DNA from: Paenibacillus sp.
GTDB taxonomy: Bacteria; Bacillota; Bacilli; Paenibacillales; Paenibacillaceae
Reading direction: 5' to 3'
Length of the DNA stretch: 64,000 nucleotides
NCBI GenBank assembly: GCA_023512345.1
Contig: JAILZT010000002.1
Coordinates: forward strand, 248,001 to 312,000
Under the pieces are notes generated by a model. It searched no databases. It was not told the DNA's origin and worked only from the letters and a program-made list of their open reading frames with translations. Position 1 is the first letter of the stretch. Every line of letters starts with the position of its first letter. This document shows, piece after piece, positions 44,438 to 52,742 of this stretch. The position numbers and the translations under genes were made by a program.

Positions 44438-45058
44438 CTATTTATTACCCTTTTCACTGACCCGTGCTGCTTTAGCAAATTGCGCCTCTATTGCTTTTAC
44501 ACCCCATAAGGAAAGACCGATGAACAACAGTACATAGATGACTTCCCATGGACGGTTAATGAACCGATCCAGATCATTCCCAATATACGATACAGCAAAT
44601 ACCATAATAGCCTTACCCGTGCAGAGTGCAATCAGATAAGTACGCAGCCTCATCCCTGCCAGCCCCGCAGCCATATTAATAACCACGAAGGGTCCCACCG
44701 GAAAAAGACTGAGTAAAAAAACATAACTGAAACCGCTCTGCCGCACCCAGACCATACCTTTCGCCACCTTGGGCCGCATCGCCCATTTACGCACATATCG
44801 GTGAGAGGCTACTTTGCGAATAATCACAAATGTAGTCAGACAGCCCGCTACAAGACCTATCCACGAATACAAAAATCCAAGCCATAATCCATATACTGCC
44901 GCATTCAACCCTACGATGGCGATTGTTGGGAGTGGCGGTACAAACGACTTCATAAAAGTCAATCCGATACCAGGAAGCGGTCCCAACGACCGATATTTTT
45001 CCAGCATGTACCGCAGATTATCCTCTGTCAGCCATGACATTATATCAACAGTGTACAT
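44438..45058 (-). CDS. TVP38/TMEM64 (DedA-superfamily) membrane protein
   Basis: The 206-residue protein has five or six membrane helices and the family's re-entrant motifs: FVPPLPTIAIVGLNAAVYG and SLFPVGPFVVINMAAGLAGM. DedA-superfamily proteins move polyprenyl-phosphate or phospholipids across the membrane; TVP38-type members are less studied. The ATG has GAGGGG 11 bases upstream. An imperfect Fur-like sequence (GTGATTATCAT) is about 55 bases upstream of the start. Confidence 0.87.
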   Translation of the reverse strand: MYTVDIMSWLTEDNLRYMLEKYRSLGPLPGIGLTFMKSFVPPLPTIAIVGLNAAVYGLWLGFLYSWIGLVAGCLTTFVIIRKVASHRYVRKWAMRPKVAKGMVWVRQSGFSYVFLLSLFPVGPFVVINMAAGLAGMRLRTYLIALCTGKAIMVFAVSYIGNDLDRFINRPWEVIYVLLFIGLSLWGVKAIEAQFAKAARVSEKGNK

Positions 45059-45335
45059 CTATCAGTGTTCCCCTCATCTTCTGCATTATCACTTTATTAT
45101 ACATGAAAATTAGTGATTATCATGTGCTCCGACACACGGAAGAGGGACATGCAGGACTTAAATTTCAGGCAGGAGGTTACGTCTATTTCTACATGTTTTT
45201 TCTATCAATCATGTTACTATAAAGAATATACTCTGGTCCGGCGGAGTTTTGGACTGGGGTTTGCAAGTACGCTGTCCCCTCATCCCGAGGGTGTGAAGCT
45301 CAGCTTTTATCTCATCGATTAGAGGAGGATTTACT
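45059..45335. other. Divergent gap with several small inverted repeats
   Basis: The 277-bp gap between the divergent TVP38 and esterase genes contains possible short hairpins ahead of the esterase start (GGTCC/GGACT at about 45236-45258, GGGG/CCCC at 45255-45284, CCTC/GAGG near 45283-45295). They could be a structured leader; no known riboswitch pattern fits. Confidence 0.3.
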
Positions 45336-46217
45336 TTGGTTGAGGATTTGTTGTTAAAGGAACTACGTGACAATGATGAAAATAACAGGATTGTGATAAC
45401 GGATATCCATTCCCCGCTAGTGGATTGTTCGGAGCTTTATATCCCCACACTTGATACTTCAACTCGTGTACTCTTGTATAGACCTGTTCAACACACAGAT
45501 GGTCGTCTGCCTGTATTTATTAATCTCCATGGCGGCGGTTTTGCGCTTGGCTACCCGGAAGCAGATGATCCCTATTGCCGACAAATTTCAGAGAAAACAG
45601 CTTGTCTGGTTGTGAATGTGGATTATCCCCTAGCCCCGGAGACCAAGTTCCCTGGCGCACTCGAAAGTGTATACGATGTAGTGAAATGGGTCATTGCCCA
45701 TTCCAATGAGTTAGGAATTGATTCCGAACGGATAGCTATCGGGGGACATAGTGCAGGGGGCAATCTGGCCGCAGCCACAAGCTTATTGAGCACTATACGT
45801 CAGGAATTCCGTTTCGTACTCCAAATATTAGACTACCCGCCACTTGATCTGGTAACGGATGCCGATCAGAAAAGTATAGATCCGGATGCCGATCAGGACT
45901 TTATTCTGATCTCCAGGAAATTCAACGCCTGGTATCTAACCCATAAGAACGATGCGGAAAACCCGTTAGCATCCCCTATATACGCAGAGGATGTATCGTC
46001 ATTGCCGCCAGCACTTATTATCACAGCGGAAAAGGACCTCTTATGCGAAGAGGCCCGTTTGTACGCAGATAAACTGCAGCAAGCTGGGGTACCAATAACC
46101 TATCGGATGTTCGAGGGGTGTCACCACGGTTTTACTCATGATCCCTCTTGTCCTTCGGGAGAAGAAGCCTGGGATCTGATGTGTACAGAATTAACTAGAG
46201 CATTTAACCCTTCATAG
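45336..46217 (+). CDS. Alpha/beta hydrolase, HSL-family esterase
   Basis: The 293-residue esterase has the oxyanion-hole HGGGFALGYPE, the nucleophile Ser in GGHSAGGNLAAA, the acid Asp in TAEKDLLC and the base His in GCHHGFTH. It would cleave short-chain esters. The start is TTG at 45336, set by AGAGGAGGAT five to six bases upstream; there is no better in-frame start. Its 3' end overlaps the convergent 70-residue protein gene by 14 bases. Confidence 0.9.
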   Translation: MVEDLLLKELRDNDENNRIVITDIHSPLVDCSELYIPTLDTSTRVLLYRPVQHTDGRLPVFINLHGGGFALGYPEADDPYCRQISEKTACLVVNVDYPLAPETKFPGALESVYDVVKWVIAHSNELGIDSERIAIGGHSAGGNLAAATSLLSTIRQEFRFVLQILDYPPLDLVTDADQKSIDPDADQDFILISRKFNAWYLTHKNDAENPLASPIYAEDVSSLPPALIITAEKDLLCEEARLYADKLQQAGVPITYRMFEGCHHGFTHDPSCPSGEEAWDLMCTELTRAFNPS

Positions 46218-46416
46218 AGAAGAGAAGGGTCGTCACGTATTTGCGGGCATCTGCTGTTAGCAGCTGTAAATTCACGACACCCTTCGCCGGCTCTCCCATT
46301 TCGAATTTCACAGTGGCACCATCCAAGTCTTCATGAATACCGGAAATGGCGTAACCTTTAAAAAGAAGCTCGTCAATGGCCTGCTGCTCCTTCACATACT
46401 CTTCAAATGCAGCCAT
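46204..46416 (-). CDS. Small protein downstream of dihydropyrimidinase, unknown function
   Basis: I do not recognise this 70-residue soluble protein. Its sequence suggests a small alpha/beta fold: helix EEYVKEQQAIDELLFKGYAI, then strands such as GATVKFEMG and GVVNLQLLT, and a last helix ADARKYVTTLLFS. Its ATG overlaps the stop of the dihydropyrimidinase gene (TGATG), a sign of translational coupling, so it is very probably made and used with the pyrimidine pathway. The last 14 bases overlap the esterase gene on the other strand. Confidence 0.78.
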   Translation of the reverse strand: MAAFEEYVKEQQAIDELLFKGYAISGIHEDLDGATVKFEMGEPAKGVVNLQLLTADARKYVTTLLFSMKG

Positions 46417-47843
46417 CAGACCACCCCTTCACTAACTTTAGTCATTAGAGGGCGGGGAGCCGCTGCTTCGAACCGTTTGCGGTGCAGATATTTTCCCGAT
46501 CCAACTTTCCCCTCGAATTTCTTGTCCCGAATGACAAACTCACCCCTGCTAAGGACTGACACCGGTTCTCCCGTAATCTTCATCCCTTCAAAGGCGTTGT
46601 AATCCACATTCATGTGATGTGTGTCCGCAGAGATGATTCTTTCCACATTTGGATCAAAAATAACGAGATCAGCATCACTGCCTACGGCAATAGTTCCTTT
46701 TTGCGGGAATAACCCAAACAGTTTGGCACTTGAGGTAGAGATAATATCGACGAATTTATTCAGTGAGATCCGATCCTTCAACACACCCTCCGAATATAAA
46801 ATACTGAACCGATCCTCAATGGTCGGTCCACCGTTAGGGATTTTGGAAAAATTGCCTAAGCCCAAATCCTTCTGGCCTTTAAAATTAAATGAGCATTGGT
46901 CAGAGCCAATCGTCTGTAAGCTGCCATTCCACAGGGCATCCCATAACACAGCCTGATTCCATTGTTCACGCAGAGGTGGAGACCATACATATTTCGCGCC
47001 CTCGAAGTCCGGCTTTTCCAGCGCAGTCTGGTCCAGCACTAAATATTGCGGACAGGTCTCACCGTAGATGCGCAGCCCTTTTTTGCGAGCCTCGGCAATT
47101 TTCCATACCGCTTCGGCGCAGGTAACATGCACAACATAGAGCTGAGAATCTGTTAATCCAGTCAAATAGGCGGCTCTGCCTGTAGCCTCACCTTCCAGCT
47201 CCGGCGGACGCGTCAACGCATGGTAGATAGGATCTGTATTGCCAGCGGCTAAAGCTTGCTCCACTAGATGGTCAATGACATCACCATTCTCAGCATGGAC
47301 CATCACAAGTGCGCCCTCTTTTTTGGCAGTCTGCAGGGTCTTGAACAATGTACCGTCATCTACTTGAAGAACATTTTTATAAGCCATGAACACCTTCAGC
47401 GAGGTAATGCCTTCGTTCTCAATAATTTGCGGCAGCTCGCCTAATACCGTGTCGTTCAATTCGGACACCATAAGGTGGAAGCTGTAATCGATAACGGCTT
47501 TATCCTCCGATTTACGATGCCACGTATCCACCGCCTGCTGCAAGGGCTCACCTTTGGTGGTTAGGCAGAAATCAATAACGGTTGTTGTACCGCCAAAGGC
47601 GGCAGCTATCGTACCTGTCTCGAAATCGTCTGCCGTAACTGTTCCGCCAAAAGGCATCTCCAGATGGGTATGCGGATCAATCCCACCGGGAAATACGTAA
47701 CAGCCTGCTGCATCGATAATTTCAGCACCCTCTGCTTCCAGATTCAAGCCAATTGCTGTAATGATTCCATCCTCCAGGGCAACATCTCCTGTATACGTAT
47801 CTGCAGCGGTAACAATAATCCCGTTTTTAATGATTTTTTTCAT
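46416..47843 (-). CDS. hydA: Dihydropyrimidinase (D-hydantoinase)
   Basis: The 475-residue amidohydrolase opens dihydrouracil or dihydrothymine to the N-carbamoyl-beta-amino acid. The binuclear metal site is readable: HxH in GIDPHTHLEMPFGG, the carboxylated Lys in TSLKVFMAYKN, VHAENGD, YVVHVTCAEA and the Asp in GSDQCSFNF. GGAGGTGG overlaps the preA stop and the ATG follows 3 bases after it, so it is coupled to preA. The gene lies third in preT-preA-hydA order, which fits the pathway sequence. Confidence 0.94.
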   Translation of the reverse strand: MKKIIKNGIIVTAADTYTGDVALEDGIITAIGLNLEAEGAEIIDAAGCYVFPGGIDPHTHLEMPFGGTVTADDFETGTIAAAFGGTTTVIDFCLTTKGEPLQQAVDTWHRKSEDKAVIDYSFHLMVSELNDTVLGELPQIIENEGITSLKVFMAYKNVLQVDDGTLFKTLQTAKKEGALVMVHAENGDVIDHLVEQALAAGNTDPIYHALTRPPELEGEATGRAAYLTGLTDSQLYVVHVTCAEAVWKIAEARKKGLRIYGETCPQYLVLDQTALEKPDFEGAKYVWSPPLREQWNQAVLWDALWNGSLQTIGSDQCSFNFKGQKDLGLGNFSKIPNGGPTIEDRFSILYSEGVLKDRISLNKFVDIISTSSAKLFGLFPQKGTIAVGSDADLVIFDPNVERIISADTHHMNVDYNAFEGMKITGEPVSVLSRGEFVIRDKKFEGKVGSGKYLHRKRFEAAAPRPLMTKVSEGVV

Positions 47844-47846
47844 CGG

Positions 47847-49136
47847 TTACACCACCTCCGCTTCTGAGTAGGAGCCATTCAACGTACGGATCACCTTCTG
47901 CCGCTCATTCCAGGTCATAGGCGCCAATCCGCTTTCCAGAGGAACCATATCAATGGCTCCATCCGCCGGACACACGATAGAACAAAGATTACAACCGACA
48001 CAATCTTCTTCCCGTACCTGCAAAATCGCTTTGCCCTCTGCATTGGTCAGCATATCAATACATTGATGCGAAGCGTCCTCGCAGGCAATATGGCATTTAT
48101 TACAGTTGATGCAATTCTCCTCATTAATGCGTGCGACCACTTTATAGTTGAGATCCAGATCACCCCAATTAGAGTATCTGGAGACGGATTTACCAATCAG
48201 CTCCGTGACGGAGGCCAAACCCTTTTCATCCAAATAGTTATTCAGCCCGTCGATCATTTCCTCGACGATTCGGAAGCCGTGATGCATCACGGCCGTACAT
48301 ACTTGGATGCCGGTAGCTCCCATGAGCATAAATTCAACGACATCCTGCCAGGTGGAGATCCCGCCAATACCAGAAATCGGTACACCCACGTTAAGGTCAC
48401 GGGCGCACTCCGCTACCATGCTAAGCGCAATCGGCTTCACTGCCGGTCCGCAGTAGCCTCCATGCGCACCTTGTCCGCCGACATGGGGGATCGTATTCCA
48501 GCTATGAATATCCACACCCGCTAGACTGTTGATAGTATTGATCATACTAATCGCATCCGCGCCACCCTTAACGGCATGCCGGGCAACGACGGTTATATCT
48601 GTAATGTTCGGTGTAAGTTTTACAATAACAGGTGTGGTGGCCACTTCCTTCACCCATGAAGTCTGTGCCAACACGAGATCGGGCTGCTGACCGGAAGCCG
48701 CCCCCATCCCACGCTCTGCCATGCCGTGCGGACAACCAAAGTTAAGCTCCAAGCCATCAACACCTATGGCTTCCACTCTTTTGACAATCTCATGCCATGC
48801 TTTCTGTGTAGGTTCTACCATCAGGGAGGCAATTATCGCGTGATTCGGGAATCTTTTTTTGGTCTCATAGATTTCCTTCAAATTCACTTCCAGCGGCCGA
48901 TCCGTGATTAACTCGATATTGTTGAACCCGGCTACCCGCTGACCATTGAAATGCACAGCGGCGAATCGGGAGGAGGTATTAATGATTGGTTCGCCAAGCG
49001 TCTTCCACACTGCGCCCCCCCAACCAGCCTCGAACGCCCGCTGCACCTGGTAGCCTGTATTTGTTGGCGGTGCCGACGCCAACCAGAACGGATTCGGTGA
49101 CTTGATTCCTGCGAGATTTATACTCAAATCTGCCAT
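47847..49136 (-). CDS. preA: NAD-dependent dihydropyrimidine dehydrogenase subunit PreA
   Basis: The 429-residue catalytic subunit has a DHOD-like FMN barrel (LNFGCPHGMAERGMG; VKLTPNITDI; GIGGISTWQDVVEFMLMGA) and two C-terminal [4Fe-4S] motifs, CINCNKCHIAC and CVGCNLCSIVC. With PreT it reduces uracil and thymine with NADH. GGGAGG precedes the ATG. It is separated from preT by 234 bp that hold a palindromic repeat (copy B). Confidence 0.95.
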   Translation of the reverse strand: MADLSINLAGIKSPNPFWLASAPPTNTGYQVQRAFEAGWGGAVWKTLGEPIINTSSRFAAVHFNGQRVAGFNNIELITDRPLEVNLKEIYETKKRFPNHAIIASLMVEPTQKAWHEIVKRVEAIGVDGLELNFGCPHGMAERGMGAASGQQPDLVLAQTSWVKEVATTPVIVKLTPNITDITVVARHAVKGGADAISMINTINSLAGVDIHSWNTIPHVGGQGAHGGYCGPAVKPIALSMVAECARDLNVGVPISGIGGISTWQDVVEFMLMGATGIQVCTAVMHHGFRIVEEMIDGLNNYLDEKGLASVTELIGKSVSRYSNWGDLDLNYKVVARINEENCINCNKCHIACEDASHQCIDMLTNAEGKAILQVREEDCVGCNLCSIVCPADGAIDMVPLESGLAPMTWNERQKVIRTLNGSYSEAEVV

Positions 49137-49206
49137 GATGGTTCCTCCCTTTGATTAATCGCCATTATATAAAACTGAACATGAAAAGCTACATTGAGAA
49201 TCTGCC

Positions 49207-49341
49207 GTAACTGCGGTGAATGTTGGACCTCCGGCCGCTGTTGTCTCCAGATTTCTTGGATTATACCGCTGTTCGCGGATGAAATCCGGAGACAAAGGCG
49301 ATCGCATTCGCTCCTACAGTTCCAAAATTCCCCTTCGTTAC
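49207..49341. repeat. Palindromic dispersed repeat, copy B
   Basis: The element has matching ends (GTAACTGCGG... and ...TTCGTTAC) and imperfect inverted termini of about 25 bp. The central stem pairs TTGTCTCC-n-GATTTC (49241-49255) with GAAATC-n-GGAGACAA (49281-49295), extended outward by CGCT/GGCG, with an inner CCGC-tgttc-GCGG hairpin. It lies between preT and preA. It fully accounts for the gap; a short open frame inside it is a by-product of the repeat. Confidence 0.82.
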
Positions 49342-49370
49342 TCTCACTCTAATGTTAATTACCAGTCCAC

Positions 49371-50762
49371 TTACACAGCCGAGCCAATCACGCTCGTCTG
49401 TTGGGGTAGGAACTGTTGGATGATGGCGTAGGCTGCATCCTTACCTTGTTGGGCGGCGGATACGACCATCGCTTCGCCTTTACCGGAACCGAAGACGATA
49501 TCTCCGGCTGCATAGACTTGCGGGTCGGAAGTGCGGTAGGTTGTCTCATCAATTTCGACAACCCCCCAATCATGGCGCAGGCCGAAGGCATCAATCAGGT
49601 CGGTTCGACGCTTTTGACCGATAGCGACTACCACTGCATCTACCGGCATGATGAATTCGGAGCCTTCGATAGGCATCGGGACAAGTCGTCCGTCCTTGCC
49701 TAATTCACCTGTCAGCTTCATCTGTACACATTCGAGGCCGGTGACATTCCCAAGCTCATCGCCAACGATTCGCTTGGGAAGGGTTAACCAGCTGAATTCT
49801 ACGCCTTCTTGCTTGGCGAATTCATATTCGAAATCATAGGCCGTCATTTCCTCGCGGGTCCGGCGGTAGACCATCTTTACATTTGATGCTCCCAGCCGTA
49901 CGGAACATGTTGCTCCATCAATGGCTGTATTGCCTGCGCCGATGACAGCCACACGTTGGCCCATCAGTTCCAGCGTTGGAATACCCGACTTGGTGCTCTC
50001 CACCAATTGGATAGCGTCATATACACCTGACAGTCGCTCACCTTCAATGCCGATAGGTGGCACGTAACCCATCCCTGCTGCCAGTACGATAGCATCGTAT
50101 CCGGATTTAAGCTCTTCTACCGAAACATCTACGCCAACCTTTACACCGGTGCGTATTTCCACGCCCAACTTCTCTACCTGCTCTACTTCCCAAAGGGATA
50201 CGGACTGGGGCAGCCTGAAGGATACGATTCCGTGTGTATCCAGACCTCCAGCTAACGGCTTTGCTTCATAGATCACAACGGAAAATCCCTTACGGGCTAG
50301 CTCTCGGGCTGCGGATAATCCGGCCGGTCCGCCGCCCACAACCGCGACTTTTTTACCAATGGATTTAGCGGCTGTAAATAATTGAACACCGCTTTGGATC
50401 GCCCAATCTGTTGCATAACGCTGGAGCAAGCCGATTTTGATCGGTTCGGAGGTATCGTTCAGCACACAAGCACCTTCACATAACTCCTCTGTTGGACACA
50501 CGCGGGCGCAGCTGGCCCCTACCGGATTGGAGTCCATAATGGTGTGAGCCGAGCCTTTTAGATTATCCGTAGCAATTCTTTTAATAAATGAAGGAATATT
50601 AATGCTGGTCGGACAGGCTTTAATGCAGGGAGCATCATAACAATAGAGACAACGATTAGATTCATCTATGGCACCTTTACGGGTCAGTCCCGACTGGGCC
50701 TCAGCAAAATTACGCATAAACATATCCGGTGTAAATGTAGTTAACGGACCCTCATGTCCCAT
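49371..50762 (-). CDS. preT: NAD-dependent dihydropyrimidine dehydrogenase subunit PreT
   Basis: The 463-residue flavoprotein takes electrons from NADH and passes them to PreA. N-terminal Fe-S Cys are CLYCYDAPCIKACP and CARVCPTEELCEGAC, followed by an FAD-binding GGGPAGLSAARELA, an NAD-binding GAGNTAIDGA, and the C-terminal AAGDIVFGSGKGEAMVVSAAQQG. GGAGGG lies before the ATG. It is first on the minus strand facing the PucR-family gene, so regulation through the shared palindromic region is likely. Confidence 0.94.
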   Translation of the reverse strand: MGHEGPLTTFTPDMFMRNFAEAQSGLTRKGAIDESNRCLYCYDAPCIKACPTSINIPSFIKRIATDNLKGSAHTIMDSNPVGASCARVCPTEELCEGACVLNDTSEPIKIGLLQRYATDWAIQSGVQLFTAAKSIGKKVAVVGGGPAGLSAARELARKGFSVVIYEAKPLAGGLDTHGIVSFRLPQSVSLWEVEQVEKLGVEIRTGVKVGVDVSVEELKSGYDAIVLAAGMGYVPPIGIEGERLSGVYDAIQLVESTKSGIPTLELMGQRVAVIGAGNTAIDGATCSVRLGASNVKMVYRRTREEMTAYDFEYEFAKQEGVEFSWLTLPKRIVGDELGNVTGLECVQMKLTGELGKDGRLVPMPIEGSEFIMPVDAVVVAIGQKRRTDLIDAFGLRHDWGVVEIDETTYRTSDPQVYAAGDIVFGSGKGEAMVVSAAQQGKDAAYAIIQQFLPQQTSVIGSAV

Positions 50763-50803
50763 CAGCTATCCCTCCATTTGGTTGTAGGTTATTTCTTTGC
50801 CGC

Positions 50804-50831
50804 AACATATATATGTTATATAATATAACAT
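50804..50831. promoter_or_regulatory. Operator-like palindromes near preT
   Basis: ATGTTATATAATATAACAT (50813-50831) is a perfect 19-bp palindrome, ATGTTA-N7-TAACAT. It overlaps a second one, AACATATATATGTT (50804-50817). It lies about 50 bases upstream of the preT start. Confidence 0.6.
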
Positions 50832-50869
50832 AATTACGATAGACGCCTTAATTTTGTGCATACAATTAG

Positions 50870-50890
50870 TCTATTTTATAATAAAATAGA
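50870..50890. promoter_or_regulatory. Perfect AT-rich palindrome in the preT-pucR gap
   Basis: The 10-bp arms TCTATTTTAT and ATAAAATAGA are separated by a single A. It may be a regulator site or a promoter-region DNA bend. Confidence 0.4.
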
Positions 50891-50938
50891 GAGGAATCCT
50901 CACTCATACCTTTAGACACTCCTATTGTATGTTATATA

Positions 50939-50957
50939 TAGTAACATTTTATATACA
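50939..50957. promoter_or_regulatory. Second operator-like palindrome, ATGTTA-N7-TAACAT
   Basis: ATGTTATATATAGTAACAT has the same half sites and spacing as the palindrome at 50813; the two centres are 126 bp apart, about twelve helical turns. Confidence 0.55.
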
Positions 50958-50985
50958 AACTATAGTCATTTCATATTTCCGTTAC

Positions 50986-51004
50986 ATTAGACACATTGTC
51001 TAAT
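50986..51004. promoter_or_regulatory. Palindrome just upstream of the pucR-family gene
   Basis: ATTAGAC-acatt-GTCTAAT is a perfect palindrome with 7-bp arms, 49 bases before the ATG. It could be an autoregulation site. Confidence 0.45.
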
Positions 51005-51053
51005 ATCAAAAGTGTATTTTTTACGATTTTCGATTAGGCGAGGGGGAACAACT

Positions 51054-52742
51054 ATGGATTGGGAGCTTGTATTTACAATTCGAGATGCATTGAAAAGACC
51101 ATTATTCGAAGAGGCCGAAGTCATCGGAGGAAAAAGCGGCCTCAATCGATCAATACGCTGGGTACATGTACTGGAAAGCGCCAGCTTCGAAAGTCTTATT
51201 CATGGCGAGGAGATGATCTTAAATACAGGTATCGGCATAGGTGTTGATGTGCCTTCATCTTTAGCTTTCATGGAGAATCTAATTCACAAAAATGCCGCTT
51301 GCCTATGCATAGAAATCGGCACCTATTTCAGCTCTGTCCCACGAGAGTTAGTTGAATTGGCTAATAAACATGACTTTCCATTGATTATCTTCAACCGCAC
51401 AGTCCGCTTTGTAGATATCACACTTGACCTGCATTCTCTTATCATTAACCGCCATCACCGCATGCTTCAGGAACTGGAGAGTATTTCACGCGAATTCCAT
51501 CGTTTAACCTTAACCTCACAAGGGGCCATCAAAGTGTTGCAACTCCTATCCAAAAGCACTCGCACACAAATCGTCTATATGCAGCTGCAAGGCAAACCAT
51601 TATTCTTCCCCGCACTCTCACCTGAGGATCAAGCGCCTTTGCTTCGTTTCTTCACAGATTTCAGCGAAGAGATGGAAGGAAGCCCGCCCGATGCATCTTC
51701 TTACACTCGTGAATACAGGAATAAAACTATGATGATTAAGCCAGTAGGAGCGCTAGATCAAACGTGGGCGTATATTATGATGATCTGTAACCACAAACCA
51801 CAGGAGTTTGATTGCCTGCTTTTGGATTCCGCTTCGCTGTCTATCGCCCAGGAACTGCTTCGCACACGTTACATGGAGGAACGGAAGCTTTTTTCTGAAA
51901 ATCTGTGGGTCGATGAACTTATTAATGGACGCATAGAAGATGATAATCGACTAAAAGGGCTGATCGGACCCGACTTCAATCTCGTGAATGAGCTCCCTTA
52001 CCGTGTATGCCTAATTGAGATTGAGAACCCGCGGGATGTGAAGTGGAATAGCTCTGAGAATGATTGGGAATCCATTACCTTTCACTTATCACTCATCCTG
52101 CGTTCTATCTTCGAGAAGTACTCCCTGCGACCACTTATCACCCTCAAAAACAACCGACTCACCGTCATCGCACTAGATATTCAGTCCAAAATGCCCGGCA
52201 AACCGAGACTCCAACAAGCTCTCGATTCCTTGCAGCACATCCGTTCCGACGAGAAGCTCAAGGACCTGCAGCTCATTATTGGTGTCAGCAAATCCCATAC
52301 AGGATTCAAGCATGCGTGCGCCGGCTATCAAGAAGCAGTTCAAGCATTGTCACTGTATCCTTGTTATCAAAAATCACTGCTGTTCTACGAAGAACTCGGG
52401 GTGTTCCAACTGCTGCTCAGCTTGAATGACGGCAAAACACTACAAGCTTTTATCCGCAGCTACCTCGGCCCCCTAATCGACCACGACCAAACCAAGGGAA
52501 GTGAGTTAATGCTGACACTGCGAGTCTTTCTGGATCATGATGGTTCCAAGCAAATCGCCGCCCGAAACTTATTCATCGTCAGACAATCACTCTACTATCG
52601 GCTAGATAAAATCACAGAGCTGCTGGGCGAGGACTTCATGTCCCCCGAGAACCGAATTTCGATTCAAGTAGCACTGCGGGCCTACCAATTTCTCTATCCG
52701 GAGAAGTTCGCTTTGCCTAGCTCTCGTTCATTACAGATTTGA
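51054..52742 (+). CDS. PucR-family transcriptional regulator
   Basis: The 562-residue regulator has the N-terminal PucR domain (FTIRDALKRPLFEEAEVIGGKSGLNR), a GGDEF-like central region and the C-terminal HTH (LTLRVFLDHDGSKQIAARNLF; VRQSLYYRLDKITELL). PucR proteins usually activate purine or related catabolic genes. The gene is divergent from preT, so it probably controls pyrimidine catabolism. ATG 51054 has GAGGGGG seven bases upstream; an in-frame start 42 bases earlier has none. Its end overlaps the class III aminotransferase gene by 26 bases, tail to tail. Confidence 0.88.
   Translation: MDWELVFTIRDALKRPLFEEAEVIGGKSGLNRSIRWVHVLESASFESLIHGEEMILNTGIGIGVDVPSSLAFMENLIHKNAACLCIEIGTYFSSVPRELVELANKHDFPLIIFNRTVRFVDITLDLHSLIINRHHRMLQELESISREFHRLTLTSQGAIKVLQLLSKSTRTQIVYMQLQGKPLFFPALSPEDQAPLLRFFTDFSEEMEGSPPDASSYTREYRNKTMMIKPVGALDQTWAYIMMICNHKPQEFDCLLLDSASLSIAQELLRTRYMEERKLFSENLWVDELINGRIEDDNRLKGLIGPDFNLVNELPYRVCLIEIENPRDVKWNSSENDWESITFHLSLILRSIFEKYSLRPLITLKNNRLTVIALDIQSKMPGKPRLQQALDSLQHIRSDEKLKDLQLIIGVSKSHTGFKHACAGYQEAVQALSLYPCYQKSLLFYEELGVFQLLLSLNDGKTLQAFIRSYLGPLIDHDQTKGSELMLTLRVFLDHDGSKQIAARNLFIVRQSLYYRLDKITELLGEDFMSPENRISIQVALRAYQFLYPEKFALPSSRSLQI

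Noticed and set aside
45110-45125. Second Fur box upstream of the TVP38 gene
   Set aside because: Only the GATTATCAT half is good; the other half deviates at several bases.
45200-45330. Riboswitch or T-box before the esterase gene
   Set aside because: Small hairpins are present but none of the conserved core motifs of known classes could be found.
49216-49431. Open frame with LPAAVV-like start, also at 55735 and 41081
   Set aside because: The shared peptide comes from the dispersed repeat. The frames differ after the repeat and lack ribosome sites.
50765-50790. B. subtilis-type PucR box near preT
   Set aside because: CCATTTGGTTG resembles part of the published box but sits on the ribosome site of preT and misses several positions.
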